A stretch of DNA of 64,000 nucleotides from Chondrilla cf. caribensis (lineage: Eukaryota; Porifera; Demospongiae; Chondrillida; Chondrillidae): assembly GCA_964020155.1 (NCBI GenBank), contig OZ026569.1, positions 2,327,971-2,391,970 of the forward strand, in the 5' to 3' direction. The notes below the pieces were generated by a model. The model had not been told where the DNA came from. It did not search any database and saw nothing but the letters and a program-made list of their open reading frames with translations. Of this stretch, positions 38,637-51,014 are shown in pieces. The stretch's first letter is position 1. Each line of letters opens with the position of its first letter. Both the position numbers and the translations under genes were made by a program.

Positions 38637-39900
38637 TGGCTGGCTTGCTGGCTATAATTACATTCCTCAAACTTATGCATGCATGTGTAAATGGATGAAG
38701 GTGTTCGTGCATGTGCGTGAATGCATGCATACATCAATCTTACTGTAAACGTAAACTAAAACTAACTGTAAACGTCTACACCATTATTAATGTAATAGTC
38801 CTGTTGAGAGGATTGTAGATCAAGCAATCACATTTAGCCAAACATCAGTACAATACAGTATACAACATGTTGGTATGTGAGGGTTCAACCACAGGGATAT
38901 TGAAGGTAGAGCCTATGAGATAGTAGACACATCCTGCTTGAAACCATATTCAATAACACTTGGATTGGGTCTGGGAACCTTGAGCTAGGATCAGCATATG
39001 TTGACATTGCTTCCCCTCAAAGTTATCTGCTAGCAGCTACACTGATCACTGTAAAATAGAGGTGAGAATGGGTCTGGGTATGAGACTGATACCATCCAAC
39101 CATAAGCATTATTTACAATGTTGAGAATAAATTACCATTGGCCACCATGTACTTGAGCTCTATTGGAGCTGGACATGCTTTGTACTCTGTATGCACTGCA
39201 TGGTCAGATGACTACAGCAGTGGCTACATGCAGTATGTGGGATGATACAATCAGAATCTTGACCCTGGTTTGGTACTGAGTGTTCAATCACAGGGGTTTT
39301 GATGGTAAAGCCCATTTTTGTTTCTTTGCAGGGTGTCTCCTAACACACCACCCAGCCACAAATCATGACATTGTGCAGTACATGGGATGATACAATCAGA
39401 ATTTTGACCCTGGTTTGGTATTCCTCAAACCTATGGATGCATGTGTACATTGGCATTGGCGAAGGTGTTCACGTGTGTGTGTGTGTGTGAATACACGCTT
39501 ACAACTAGCACATTATTTTTTTAAATTTGTTAGTGTACAATGGGCACTGCATTACTCTGTACTTTGTATGCACTATATAGTCAAATGCCTACATTAGTGG
39601 TTGCATGCAATATGTGGGACAATACAAACAGAATTTTGACCCTACACATACACTCACACGCACACACATACACTCACACACACATATACTGTGGGTCCCT
39701 AATTCAAATCCAGTGGTAATAATTTATGATTTTTGTCTCTGCATACATGCATTGCCATGCATAGAGCTTATGTAGCTACGACATGACTACCTGGTGGCTA
39801 TAAATTACAATTCCTCAAACTTATGCATGTATGTGCAAATGGGTGAAGGTGTTTAGGTGTGTTAATGCATGCTTACAGCTAGCAAACTTCAAACTTGTAA

Positions 39901-40401
39901 TATATGGTATGGTATGGTATGGAGACTTATTTAAACTGGGAAGGCCTTTAGCCATAGGCTACTTCACAAGGCACCCAGTAATGAATAATTAGTACAAAAA
40001 TTATGATAAAAATAAGCCAAAAAATACAGTGATAAATCAAAGCTATAATTTAAGAGACAAATGAAAATATGTAATATATAGTAAATAAATAAATAATAAA
40101 TAAATACTTGATTATTAATTATAAATTTGATAAATATTGTAGTATGACAAAAATGGTACAGCAGAACAGAAAGGAGAAAGTAAACATGCAAATAGATATT
40201 TGACAAGAATAAAAGATACTAATGGTTAAAATATTCCAATAAACTACTGTTAAAAACTGTCCAAGACTTTTCATTTCTTATGGCTGGTGGAAGAGTGCGC
40301 CAGAGAGAGGCCCCAGTGAAAGAAAAAGCACGTTTCCCAAATGAAGAGCGCACAGGAGGACAGTCTACACTGCATTGTTCTGTACTCTGTATGCACTGCA
40401 T
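39901..40401 (-). mobile_element. 5'-truncated non-LTR retrotransposon (LINE) 3' fragment
   Basis: A minus-strand open frame at 40401-40219 encodes a 60-residue C-terminus with FGKRAFSFTGASLWRTLP and NEKSWTVFNSSLL, the conserved tail found after the reverse transcriptase in many LINE ORF2 proteins. It is followed by an AT-rich 3' UTR that ends in tandem ATACC units (plus strand tatggtatggtatggta near 39903-39922), as in LINEs with simple-repeat tails. All upstream coding sequence is missing, consistent with truncated reverse transcription. Confidence 0.75.
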
Positions 40402-41060
40402 GGTCAGATGCCTACATTAGTGGCTACATGTAGTATGTGGGATGATACAATCAGAATTTTGATCCTGGTTTGGTACTGAGTGTTCAATCACAGGGGTATT
40501 GGAGGTAAAGCCCATTTTTGTTTCTTTAAAGGGTATCTGTTGAACTCCTAACACACCACCCAGCCACAAATCGTGTGCAGTATGTGGGGTGATACAATCA
40601 GAATTTTGATCCTGGTTTGGTACTGAGTGTTCAATCACAGGGGTATTGAAGGAAAGGTCCATTATTAAATTTTTGTTGCACTCCTCACATACCACCCAAC
40701 CACAAATAGTAGACACATCCTGTTTAAAACCGCAGGCCAGTTCAATTTAATTACAAGCAAGGTGACATACCTATGTAGCATCTTATTGCAATTTTCCATG
40801 TTGCTGGCCCATTGTATGCAATCTATGTCTTCTAAAATTGTCAGGCTTTGTAATCTGACTCAATCAGTTCTTGTGCACAACTCTTGCATACACATATGCA
40901 TAATGCATACACATAATATGCATGTACACACTCATTATTAGTAAACAATGTTCTGAATCAGTATACAAGTGCATTGAACATTGGAGGTTTCTTCCAAAGT
41001 GGCATACACTAACATACATACACACAATGCATGAAAACACACAACGCATGCATACACTCA

Positions 41061-41105
<45 letters not shown>

Positions 41106-41131
41106 CTGGCTGGTGGCTATAAAGTAAATTC

Positions 41132-41480
41132 TAGGGCTGGGAATCGGCTGTTATTTTCAAATCGATTATCAATACATATTAACCGATTGATTAATCGATT
41201 AATCACCAGAAGTAATTTAAGTGGGAGTAACCGGAAACCACTCCCATTAGACTGAGTGGTCATCCAATAGACATGAAGTGAAGTCCATAGAGTCCTTTTC
41301 ACATTTCTGGTAAAATATTGAACCCATGGAGTGAAGGTTCTGGGTAATAAGGTGGGGGTGGCTGCCTGGTGTACTCAATTAATTACTTCCTTGATTAATC
41401 GATTTGCTTGCACTATAATTAATGATAATCAGATTTGAAATGAAAATCGATTGATTAATAGATTAATCGTCCCAGCACTA
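41132..41480. mobile_element. Non-autonomous hAT-type element with perfect 8-bp target duplication
   Basis: The element begins tagggctgggaatcg and ends cgtcccagcacta, which are imperfect inverted termini. It is flanked on both sides by gtaaattc (41124-41131 and 41481-41488). An 8-bp target duplication with TAGNG-type ends is the hallmark of hAT transposons. The interior is rich in ttaatcgatt motifs and has no transposase. Related modules at about 38650 and 39797 lack the insertion and show the empty site. Confidence 0.85.
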
Positions 41481-43012
41481 GTAAATTCCTCAAACATATA
41501 CATGCATGTGTAAACGGGTGAAGGTGTTCGCATGTGTGTAAATACATGCATGCATCAATCTTAAAATTTACTGTGAACATTTACACCTCCATTAATGTAA
41601 TAGTCCTGTTGAGAGGATTGTAGATCAAACAATCACATTTAGCCAAACATCAGTACAATACAGTATACAACATGTTGGTATGTGAGGGTTTAACCACAGG
41701 GTTAATGAAGGTAGAGCCCATGGGATAGTAGACACATTCTGCTTGAAACCATATTCAATAACACTTGGATTGGGTCTGGGAACCTTGAGCTAGGTTCAGC
41801 ATATTTGGGCATTGCTTCCTCTCAAGTTATCTCTTACACTCATCACTGTAAAAGGGAGGTGAGAATGGTTCTGGGTATGAGACTAATACCATCCAACCAT
41901 AAACATTATTTACAATGTTGAGAATAAATTACCATTGGCCACCATGTACTTGAGCTTCATTGGAACTGGACATGCTTTGTACTCTGTATGCACTGCATGG
42001 TCAGATGACTACAGCAGTGGTTGTATGCAGTATGTGGGATGATACAATCAGAATTTTGACCCCAGTTTGGTACATGAGGGTTCAATCACAGGGGTATTGG
42101 AGGTAAAGTCCATTTTTAATGTTTTGTTGTACTCCTCACATACCACCCAACCACAAATAGCAGACACATCCTGTTTAAAACCACAGGCCTGTCCAATTTA
42201 AATACAAGCGAAATGACATACCTATGTAGCATCTTAGTGCAATTATCCATGTTGCTGGCCCATTGTATGCAATCTATGTCTTCTAAAATTGTCAGGCTTC
42301 GTCATCTGACTCAATCAGTTTTTGTGCACAACTCTTGCATACACATATGCATATTGCATACACATAAGCTTGTACACACACATTATTAAACAATGTTCAC
42401 ACATGTCAAGGGTGTCGGTGCACAACCATTTATGGTCCATGGTCAATACACAGTATCATTCCTGGTCCGTGGGACTTGGCATACACAACATTTCATGACT
42501 AACAAAATATGGATAAACATCAATGCTGATGTACAGAAATACTATGTACGTATGTAGTACCAGTGCAATTGAAGGGGCTGTACAAGCAATGCAAGCAGTG
42601 ATTCAATGTGATGATAATGTACAGTGACAAACAAACCTTGCTAGATATACTAGGGTGAAACAGGGTAGCCTGTAACACTGGAGTAACTTGAAATTGGTGG
42701 TCTCCAGCACTCGAGCACCGAGCTGAAATATTGATAGAAGTCGTTAATATTGGTGTCATCTCTGTAAAGAGCCGATTCAACATTAAATTTGAAGACAGAT
42801 GTCCATAGCTAAGATCATCATTATTTAAAGAAGCCCCTTCCAAGTTACCCCAATTCGCATTGTATACCTCTCACAGCATACCCACAAGAGCCAACTGGCA
42901 ACAATATATGAAGTGCATATCACATTCTACATACTCAAGATTACGAGATTAACATGTCATAAACTCACCTATAGTCGTGTGTAGTCATACTTTACATACT
43001 CATTCTACAGAA

Positions 43013-43100
43013 AAGATACAAGTCCGTCTTTGAATATCAATCAAAGATGAAAACAGTTCCAAACAAAAACGTCTGCAAATGTCTCGCGATTGACAGCCAT
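43013..43100 (-). pseudogene. Ancient relic of WDR55 exon 1
   Basis: On the minus strand an ATGGCTGTC is followed by degenerate matches to WDR55 exon 1, including gttttcatctttgattgata against the true gtcttcacatttgattgcca. The frame is destroyed. The upstream flank (about 42575-42900) also shows faint similarity to the sequence at 24570-24790, so this is probably an older duplicate than copy B. Confidence 0.5.
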
Positions 43101-43921
43101 TTAATCATATAACGAGGTTTTCCAACCCTCACTATGTACTGTTTATGTATTGTGCAATCACCTTTCAGCTGACCGTACGATCAGCAGGTGTAATTGTATA
43201 ATGTCAACATTGTATAATGAAGCCATTACAAATGAACAATGTTTAACTTCCTTAGTGCTACGACATGTACACTACATGAATGTGCATTCTATGGACTAAC
43301 ATGGTTGCATGCAGTATGTGGGATGATACAATCAGAATTTTGACCCTGGTTTGGTACATGAGTGTTCAATCACAGGGGTATTGAAGGTAAAGCCCATTTT
43401 TGTTTCTTTAAAGGGTATCTGTTGAACTCCTAACACACCACCCAGCCACAAATGTGTGCAGTATGTGGGGTGATACAATCAGAATTTTGATCCTGGTTTC
43501 GTATTCCTCTAACTTATGCATGCATGTGCAAATTGGTGAAGGTGTTCACGTGTGGGTGTGAATGCATGCTTACAGCTAGCAGATTAAAATTTTTGGAATT
43601 TTTGAAATTTGTAAGAGTACAATAAGCACTGCATTGCTCTGTACTTTGTATGCATTGCATGGTCAAATGCCTACATTAGTGGTTATGGTTGGTGTCTTTT
43701 GTAGATGGATGTCAACAGCTATAGATTGACGGTTTATTAAGATCCCCGTCTCGCGATATTCCACTTCACCCTACTTGCTTTCCACAACATGATCACATTA
43801 TTCGATCGGTAGCGATGTAGAACTGTTATAGCGAATTCCATAAGCCGGCATTAGAGTGACAAGATCTAGAAAAATACGTAACCTACCAGTAGCCACATTC
43901 ACGCGCCGGACATAATACTCA

Positions 43922-44034
43922 CAGAAATATTTTCCCTGTGTTTAATTCAGACACAATAAGTCGTTCTTTTGGATGGCAATCAATTATGAAGACGGTTTCA
44001 GGCAGGGAAATTTGTTCCCGTTCTCAACGGCCAT
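43922..44034 (-). pseudogene. Broken duplicate of WDR55 exon 1 (copy B)
   Basis: It is nearly identical to the true exon (25094-24979) but has small deletions directly after the start: the codon order ATGGCCGTTGAGAACGG lacks three bases, and further one-base changes shift the frame and bring a stop within about 15 codons. No downstream WDR55 exon is present, so this copy cannot make WDR55. Confidence 0.8.
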
Positions 44035-44710
44035 TTTTACTGAAATGGGGACTTCCCCCAAGCGCTATTATTTTGCATCAATCCAGTGTTGCCCTAGTCT
44101 GGCGTACCCGACCCTTGATGCGCCATTTTATTTTGACTAGTGTTGCCCGCGGACGCGTCCTTTGCATTATCCCATAGGTGTTGGGAGCTAGCTCACCTGG
44201 AGATTTACATTTCTCTATGTTTCTATGGAGCACCAAGACTAATCGATATAGCTATAGTACATGCAGTAATCATGTCCCCAGATTACACACAGTTATTTTA
44301 TCCATAATATTATTGTAATGTCAACGGCAAAATTTTCTAAACTTGAATTATATTGTTATGCATAATATGTATTATTTAATCATATAATGCACCACTCATA
44401 TTGTGAACTTGAGTGACTTTTTCTGTGTCATTGTCATTTCTGTCCACTTAATACAGACTTCATGAAAAAACAAGCAGACAAAAAAATAGCATATATAATT
44501 ATTATATGCTTGATCATTGACTAGAGTGAAGTATAATGGAGTAGCTATAGCTAATACTTTGAAAGAAAAACAAGGGTACAATGCTCAAGTTATCAATATG
44601 AAAGGTTGATAGCTAGCAAAAAAGAAACTAAAGCTCACAACAAAAGTTACTATGGCATATAACATTGTATTTGTGTCAGTAGTTCACTTTACTAGTAAAT
44701 GAGAATGCAA

Positions 44711-46052
44711 TTAATCTGCTTCTTGACTTTCAGTTGTGCTTTTCTTCTCGAGAAGATTCTTAATGGCTGATAGTTGTTCAACCATTGCAGCAACATTTGA
44801 AGAGCTTTCCTCAAGACGGCTGATAGCTGATGTCAACACAGCAATGTCTGATGAGCTTTTCTTCTCAAGGCGGCTGACGGCTGTAGCCAGGGCATCAATG
44901 TTTGAAGAGCTACTTTCCTCAACACGCTTGACAACAGATGCCAGCGTAATAACATCTGAAGAGGATTTGTCTTCAAGTCGATTGATGACCAAAGATAGCG
45001 AATTGTGGTTTCTCGAACTGTTTTCTTCAACACGTCTGATGTCTGATGTTAGAGATGTGAGGTGTGAGGAGCTGCTTTCCTCGACACACTTAATGGCAGA
45101 TGTGAGTGTGTCAACATCAGAAATTTAAAACTCTTTTCTTCAAAACGTTTGACAGTCAATGCTAGTGAATCGACCTTTGATCTGCAGGTGAAATATATTT
45201 CAAACATTAATTATTGGACACACATAAATTATAATCGCAATACTAGTATATACAATCAGAATATAATATTGAGCTCAGTAGCAAGTAAATAGGAAATTAC
45301 TATAATTTTTACCTAATTTTATTGCAATCTGTATGTACTGCATGCACACTACTCACTGAAGAGTAATCAAATTTCTTTCGCTATCATTTCCATCGAGGTC
45401 TTCTTCACTTCCTCTATTTTACAGAACAACAGCCATTAATAACAACAGCATATGTACTCATGGTAAACTCAGACATGAAAGAGAATGAGAATCAGATTCA
45501 ATTTCAATTCAAAGACAAACAAAGATCATCAACAATTATAGATTAAAGTACTGTTATAGAATCTCACTTTTGTAGTACAAGTTAACAAGGTTCAAACGAA
45601 CACTTGTTAATGTGTATTAGCAGGTAATTATAATAATTCAGCTACATCAAATGTTTTTGGTTTATTTGCTACAATAACAAAAATAGTGCACATGAAATGA
45701 AATTCCTTGAAACTACGTAGAGTGAAAACTGTGATAAAGTACTGTATTATCCTTTGTGTGTGGTTATGTATCAATTCAAACTATGTGTATATATAAACTA
45801 TTCTGTATGTATATGGCCATAATATTGATATTATGCACAATGTAATGCTGTAACCAGGTCAGTACATTGCACACTGTAAGCTATACAGAATTAATTCATT
45901 GTAAGGATGTCCTGTGGTATGTTTGAAAATTACAATAATTGCACTCACTCTCCAAACCATTGAATCAGCCTTCCAGAGAGGGCATGGAATCTCGATTTTT
46001 CTCTAATCGGCTTTCTACCAGGAATCCATAGCAACGAGGGATAATGGGATGA
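44711..46052 (-). pseudogene. 3' fragment of the channel gene (copy B): last three exons only
   Basis: Exons equivalent to the C-terminal tail are present with intact splice sites: 46052-45949, 45413-45357 and 45181-44711. The first two match copies A and C in length (104 and 57 nt). The last is 471 nt instead of 466: five extra bases near 45121-45130 (a ttaaatt-like insertion, with TAA in frame) disrupt the start of the coiled-coil repeat. All membrane, ankyrin and SPRY exons are missing. Confidence 0.85.
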
Positions 46053-47239
46053 CTTGAAAGAAAGGAACAGAGATATAGTGATTGTTACAGTGAGCAATTA
46101 GCAAGTTTAAATTACTGATTAAAACAGGGGTACAAGGGCAGATGAACGTAAAATACCAAGTCTTGAGGGCAAGTGGATATTTTAAGTGTATATTTTTTGT
46201 TACACTGCCTTAGTGTCCACGTTTCAACCATGGCATCCATTTATATCACACATGTTGAAATTAACATCATCAGCTAAATACTTGGAGCTTTGTAAAATGG
46301 TCAAGGCTTCATGAACTTGCTGTATAGAGGATCTAGATCTGCTTTCATGATAACAGAATTATGTATTATTTAATTATATAATGCACCACTCATATCATGA
46401 ACTTGAGTGACTTTTCTATGTCATTGTCCATTCTGTCCACTTATGGATAAGTAAACAAACAAGAAAATAGCATAATTATTATAATATGCTTGATTATTCT
46501 AAACCCAAACTACATAATATTATATTATGTAAGTATATAGCTATCTATATAAATGTTGATAACAAAAAGAAACTACAACTCACTACAAAAGTTACTATTA
46601 TAACATTGTATTTGTGTCAGTAGTTCACTTTACTAGTTAGTGAGAATGCAATTAATCTGCTTCTTGACTTTCAGTTGTGCTTTTCTTCTCGAGAAGATTC
46701 TTAATGGCTGATAGTTGTTCAACCATTGCAGCAACATTTGAAGAGCTTTCCTCAAGACGGCTGATAGCTGATGTCAACACAGCAATGTCTGATGAGCTTT
46801 TCTTCTCAAGGCGACTGATGGCTGTAGCCAGGGCATCAATGTTTGAAGAGCTACTTTCCTCAACACGCTTGACAGCTGATGCCAGTGCATTAACTTCTGA
46901 AGAGGATTTGTCTTCAAGTCGATTGATGGCCAAAGATAGCGAATTGTGGTTTTTCGAACTGTTTTCTTCAACACGTCTGATGTCTGATGTTAGAGATTCG
47001 AGGTGTGAGGAGCTGCTTTCTTCAACACGTCTGATGTCTGATGTTAGAGATTTGAGGTGCGAGGAACTGCTTTCCTCAACACACTTAATGGCAGATGTGA
47101 GTGTGTTAACATCCGAAGAACTCTTTTCTTCAAAACGTTTGACAGTCAATGCTAGTGAATCGACCTTTGATCTGCAGGTGGAATATAATTCAAAATTTTA
47201 TATTAATTATTAGACACACATCAATTATAATTGCAATAC

Positions 47240-47895
47240 GTAATAGTTATAGCCCGCCCGAGGGCAAGTGCTGTGTATGCACCATATCACAAACTGAGCA
47301 GGCTATGACTATTATATCTCCCGTTGCTATGGCTCTATAAATGTTCTTTTGGTGGGATACGTAGTTGGCTTGTGGATGGAATAGATGTCGGAATGAGTTC
47401 CATTGCGCCGAAGTGTTTTTGCTTGTGTGCTAGAGATTTTATCGAGTGTACTTGCCCAGACATTCGGACGTGCTCCAAGTGTAGGAGTGAGTGTCTTAAC
47501 AGGGAAGCTCCCAAAAGTAAAAAAAGGGAGAGATATTGGAAACCTATCTGGTGATTGCTTCCAGTTTGTGACGCAGGAAGACGAAAAAGACCTTCAAAAG
47601 AAGTTTATTCCTGGTAACACCCAGCGTGCTACACTATGGGCTATGAAAGTTTTTGGTGACTGGAAGAAGGCACGCAAAGACACTCGTAAAAAAGCTTGTC
47701 CGGACGATTTATTGAAACGCGCCGATATTCATAGGATTTAAATGATATTCATAAGATTAAAATGAAATTCATGACGTTTTCCCGCGTGTGAAATGACCAT
47801 GGTGACCATATTGTCAATATCACCCACTAGCCCTGGGCTCTTAGGTGATATTAGGAATAGCGAGGTGCGGTTGCCATAGCAACGGCAGATATAAT
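47240..47895 (+). mobile_element. Inserted element carrying an ORF fragment, copy C intron
   Basis: Copies A and B lack this segment (empty site gcaatactagtatataca in B). Inverted termini tatctcccgttgctatggc (about 47310-47330) and gccatagcaacggcagata (about 47865-47883) lie inside it. A plus frame at 47403-47741 encodes a basic peptide including FIPGNTQRATLWAMKVF and CPDDLL, which resembles the N-terminal part of the DUF3504/Crypton-like recombinase-derived domain in ZMYM and QRICH1-type proteins. That is recognition by eye. No full-length gene is present. Confidence 0.6.
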
Positions 47896-48705
47896 CTATA
47901 TACAATCAGAATAATATAATATTGAGCTCAGTAGCAAGTAAAAAGGAAATTACTATTTTTACTGAATTTTATTGCAGTCTGTATGTACTGCGTGCACACT
48001 ACTCACTGAAGGGTAATCAAATTTCTTTCGCTATCATTTCCATTGAGGCCTTCTTCACTTTCTCTATTGTATGGAACAACAGCTATTCATAACAACAGCA
48101 TATGTACTCATGGTAAACTTAGACATATGAAAGAGAATGAGAATCAGATTCAATTTCAATTAAAAGACAGGCAAAGATCATCAACAATAGATCAAAGTAC
48201 TGTTAATATATAGAAACTCACTTCCGTAGTACAAATTAACAAGGTTCAAATGAACACTTGTTAATGAGTACTAGCAGGTAATTATAATAATTCAGCTAAT
48301 ATATACATCAAATGTTTTTGGTTTACTTGTTTCAATAACAAAAAATATTGCACATGAAATGAAATTCCTTGAAGCTACGTATGGTGCAAATTGTGATACT
48401 GTGTTATACTTCGTGTGTGGCTATGAATCAATTCAAACTATATGTATATATATGGCCATAATATTGATATTATGCACAATGCTGTAACCAGGTCAGTACA
48501 TTGCACACTGTAAGCTATACAGACATCATTGTAGGGATATCCTGTGATACATTTGAAAATTACAATAATTGCACTCACTCTCCAAACCATTGAGTCAGCC
48601 TTCCAGAGAGGGCATGGAATCTCGATTTTTCTCTAATCGGCTTTCTACCAGGAATCCATAGCAACGAGGGATAATTTGATGACTTGAAAGAAAGGAACAG
48701 AGATG

Positions 48706-49280
48706 TGGTGATTGTTACAGTGAGCGACTAGCAAGTCTAAATTAGTGATTAAGACATGGGTACAAGGGCAGTAGGATGTAAAGTACCTAGTCTTGAGGGT
48801 GAGTGCATTATATTATGTCATACTGCCTTATTGTCCATGTTTTAACCAATATAGCATCCCATATTGATATCACAAATGTTAAACATAATTACATCGGACA
48901 AATGCTTGGAGCATTTTAAAATGGCTGAGGCTTTATGAACCTGCTGTATAGAGGATCTGCTTTCATGATAACATATCATGTTACAAAATTCGATCATGTT
49001 CATGAGATATAGTGATTGTTACAGTGAGCAATTAGCATGTTTAAATTAGTGATTAAGACTGAGGGGTACAAGGGCTGTAGGATGTAAAATACCAAGTCTT
49101 GAGGGCAAGTGTATTTTTCCGTTACACTGCTTTAGTGTCCATATTTCAATAGCATCCATTGATATCGCACAATAAATACACAAAGAAAATAACATCAGCT
49201 AAATACTTGGAGCTTTGTAAAATGGCTAAGGCTTTATGAACTTGCTGTATAGAGGATCTGCTTTCATGATAACACATACT
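48706..49280. repeat. Tandem intron duplication in copy C
   Basis: The sequence at about 48706-48990 (gtgattgttacagtgagcga, ggatgtaaagtacctagtct, gaggatctgctttcatgata) recurs in the same order at about 49012-49280 with scattered substitutions. Copy A has a single version near 27580-27835. It lies between the exons at 48682 and 49628. Confidence 0.8.
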
Positions 49281-50022
49281 GTCACAAAATTACTAGTGAC
49301 TATCATGATAATTATAATAGTTGTCCAATAAGTAGGCATTATGCTATAAGTAATAAACTGGATGTTCAAACAGGTTTATAACAACAATAAACAATAAAAG
49401 AGTTGAGTGTCACATATGAGTTGTATGCTTGATATGTGTGATAATAATGAAATCATATGCATGAAATAATGGTGTGGATGAACAGAATGCATATCGCACA
49501 TATAGCTCATTGAATAAGACATTCACACATTATCTCGTTCCAAATAATATCCTACTGATGTACAATACATTGTAACCCATTAGTATGTAAGGCTGTAGTA
49601 AATAGAAGAAAGTGCAGTGTGAATCACCTTGTAGTATGTCGGAGGTCTGATACGTAACATCAAATTCACAAGCCTTTCAAAGCAGCTCTTTTCCACCCAT
49701 TCCCACAACCGTTTTAATGAACGTCTGATGCGAGACTGTTCCAGCCATATACAACAGCGGTTTCTATCAAAATATTTCCTGTGTTTCTCCAACCTGGCGA
49801 TGTACCGGCAACGATAGAATAGATAGACGTATTCAGCAGTAGATAATACTTTGGAGTAAGTATCTGACATCTGGGCAATGAGTACATTCAACAGGATAAT
49901 GACCACAATGAAGAGGAACACTGAATAGAGAATGATGGTGAAGGGTCTGAGGAAAACAACAGAAAACAGTAGAAAAATATAGTACTTCACCTCCAGATAA
50001 ACAGTTAGTATATACTATGTAG

Positions 50023-50162
50023 TAGATAAATCCCTCCTTGGGTTGGTACATAGGAAAAGTACTCATTGCAAAGACTAATTGACCAAGGGCGCAGTCCGAG
50101 GTCAATTAGTCTTTGCAATGAGTACAATTTCCCATGTACCAACCCAAGGAGGGATTTATCTA
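50023..50162. mobile_element. Long perfect-arm hairpin (foldback element) in copy C
   Basis: Arms 50023-50084 and 50100-50162 (about 62 bp each) are nearly perfect inverted complements (tagataaatccctccttggg at the ends) around a 15-bp loop. Adjacent sequence carries another inverted pair, tatgtatcctgg (50164) and ccaggatacata (about 50314). Copy A lacks it, so the insertion is specific to C. Confidence 0.85.
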
Positions 50163-50960
50163 TTATGTATCCTGGCAACTCAGAACTAATTACATTTTGT
50201 CAAGAAGTGTATCAACTTAATCAGGATTTGTCGAAAAGTGTATCAACTTCATCTGTTCTGAGCTAGTACATGGGAAATGTATGTAAGTCGGTTCCTTTGA
50301 TGTTACCTTCAACCAGGATACATATATCGATATATATGTATATATATATATATATAATATAGATAGATTATATAAACATTAAGAACATAATAGTACTCGT
50401 GCATGTGGGTGAAAGAAGATGAGAAGAGATAGAACACAACTTTCATTTTCAAGTTCACATTGAATATTATAGTTCCCTAACATACCATATGGATCTGTGA
50501 GTGTACTATGTAATACTATAATGTGAAATGTCTCAAAGGATGATGCTTAAAATTAATGTGAGAACAGTGACCGACAGAAGATTGAAAAGGAACATGATGG
50601 AAACATGACAAGGTTCATTCATTTGTTAGCCTGCACGGTCTTTAGTCTGAAACTATAATATTATCCAATAGCATGACAATCAGTTTTGAGTAACTTGCAC
50701 AAATCCATCACCACCTCCTCCCTGTAGGGTGCACATTTGTATGCTGAGAATATGAGGTTGTACCAAGTGTATATGCAAGTATGTATTTATATAGTCAAGA
50801 TGTGCAAACCTCAAAGCAAGGTTACTTTCATAGTTGATCACATTCTCAGCCTCTGCAAGAGTCCTCAATCCTATGAGAAATGCATCTGGTAAGATACTGC
50901 ATAGTGAGAATTACAATAGAGAAGAGTTCATAATCCAGGTACAACACTCACACACTCACA

Positions 50961-51014
<54 letters not shown>

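Larger units (their letters stand above)
37800..43687. repeat. Nested higher-order repeat array
   Basis: Gene-free region built from repeated modules. The sequence tgggatgatacaatcagaat with flanks recurs near 37825, 37972, 39238, 39384, 40440, 40590, 42036, 43319 and 43468, with a variant near 39616. A longer module containing ctgggtatgagactaatacc recurs near 38213, 39075 and 41873. A third module (catacctatgtagcatctta) recurs near 40767 and 42218. The order of modules is partly preserved between 38.9-41.0 kb and 41.6-42.4 kb, suggesting tandem duplication of units of 1 kb or more. Confidence 0.75.
43688..46356. repeat. Segmental duplication, copy B (partial)
   Basis: Matches copy A from 24741 to about 27833, then stops abruptly within a channel-gene intron, where the sequence jumps back to the equivalent of about 25410 (start of copy C). 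It contains WDR55 exon 1 and only the last three exons of the channel gene. Confidence 0.85.

Noticed and set aside
38429..38640. CRISPR-like repeat array in the (CA)n region
   Set aside because: The repeats are dinucleotides without spacers, in a clearly eukaryotic genome.
42520..42843. 107-codon minus open frame in the repeat array
   Set aside because: No recognised features. The area shows faint similarity to WDR55 intron 1 flank, so it is more likely an eroded duplicate than a gene.
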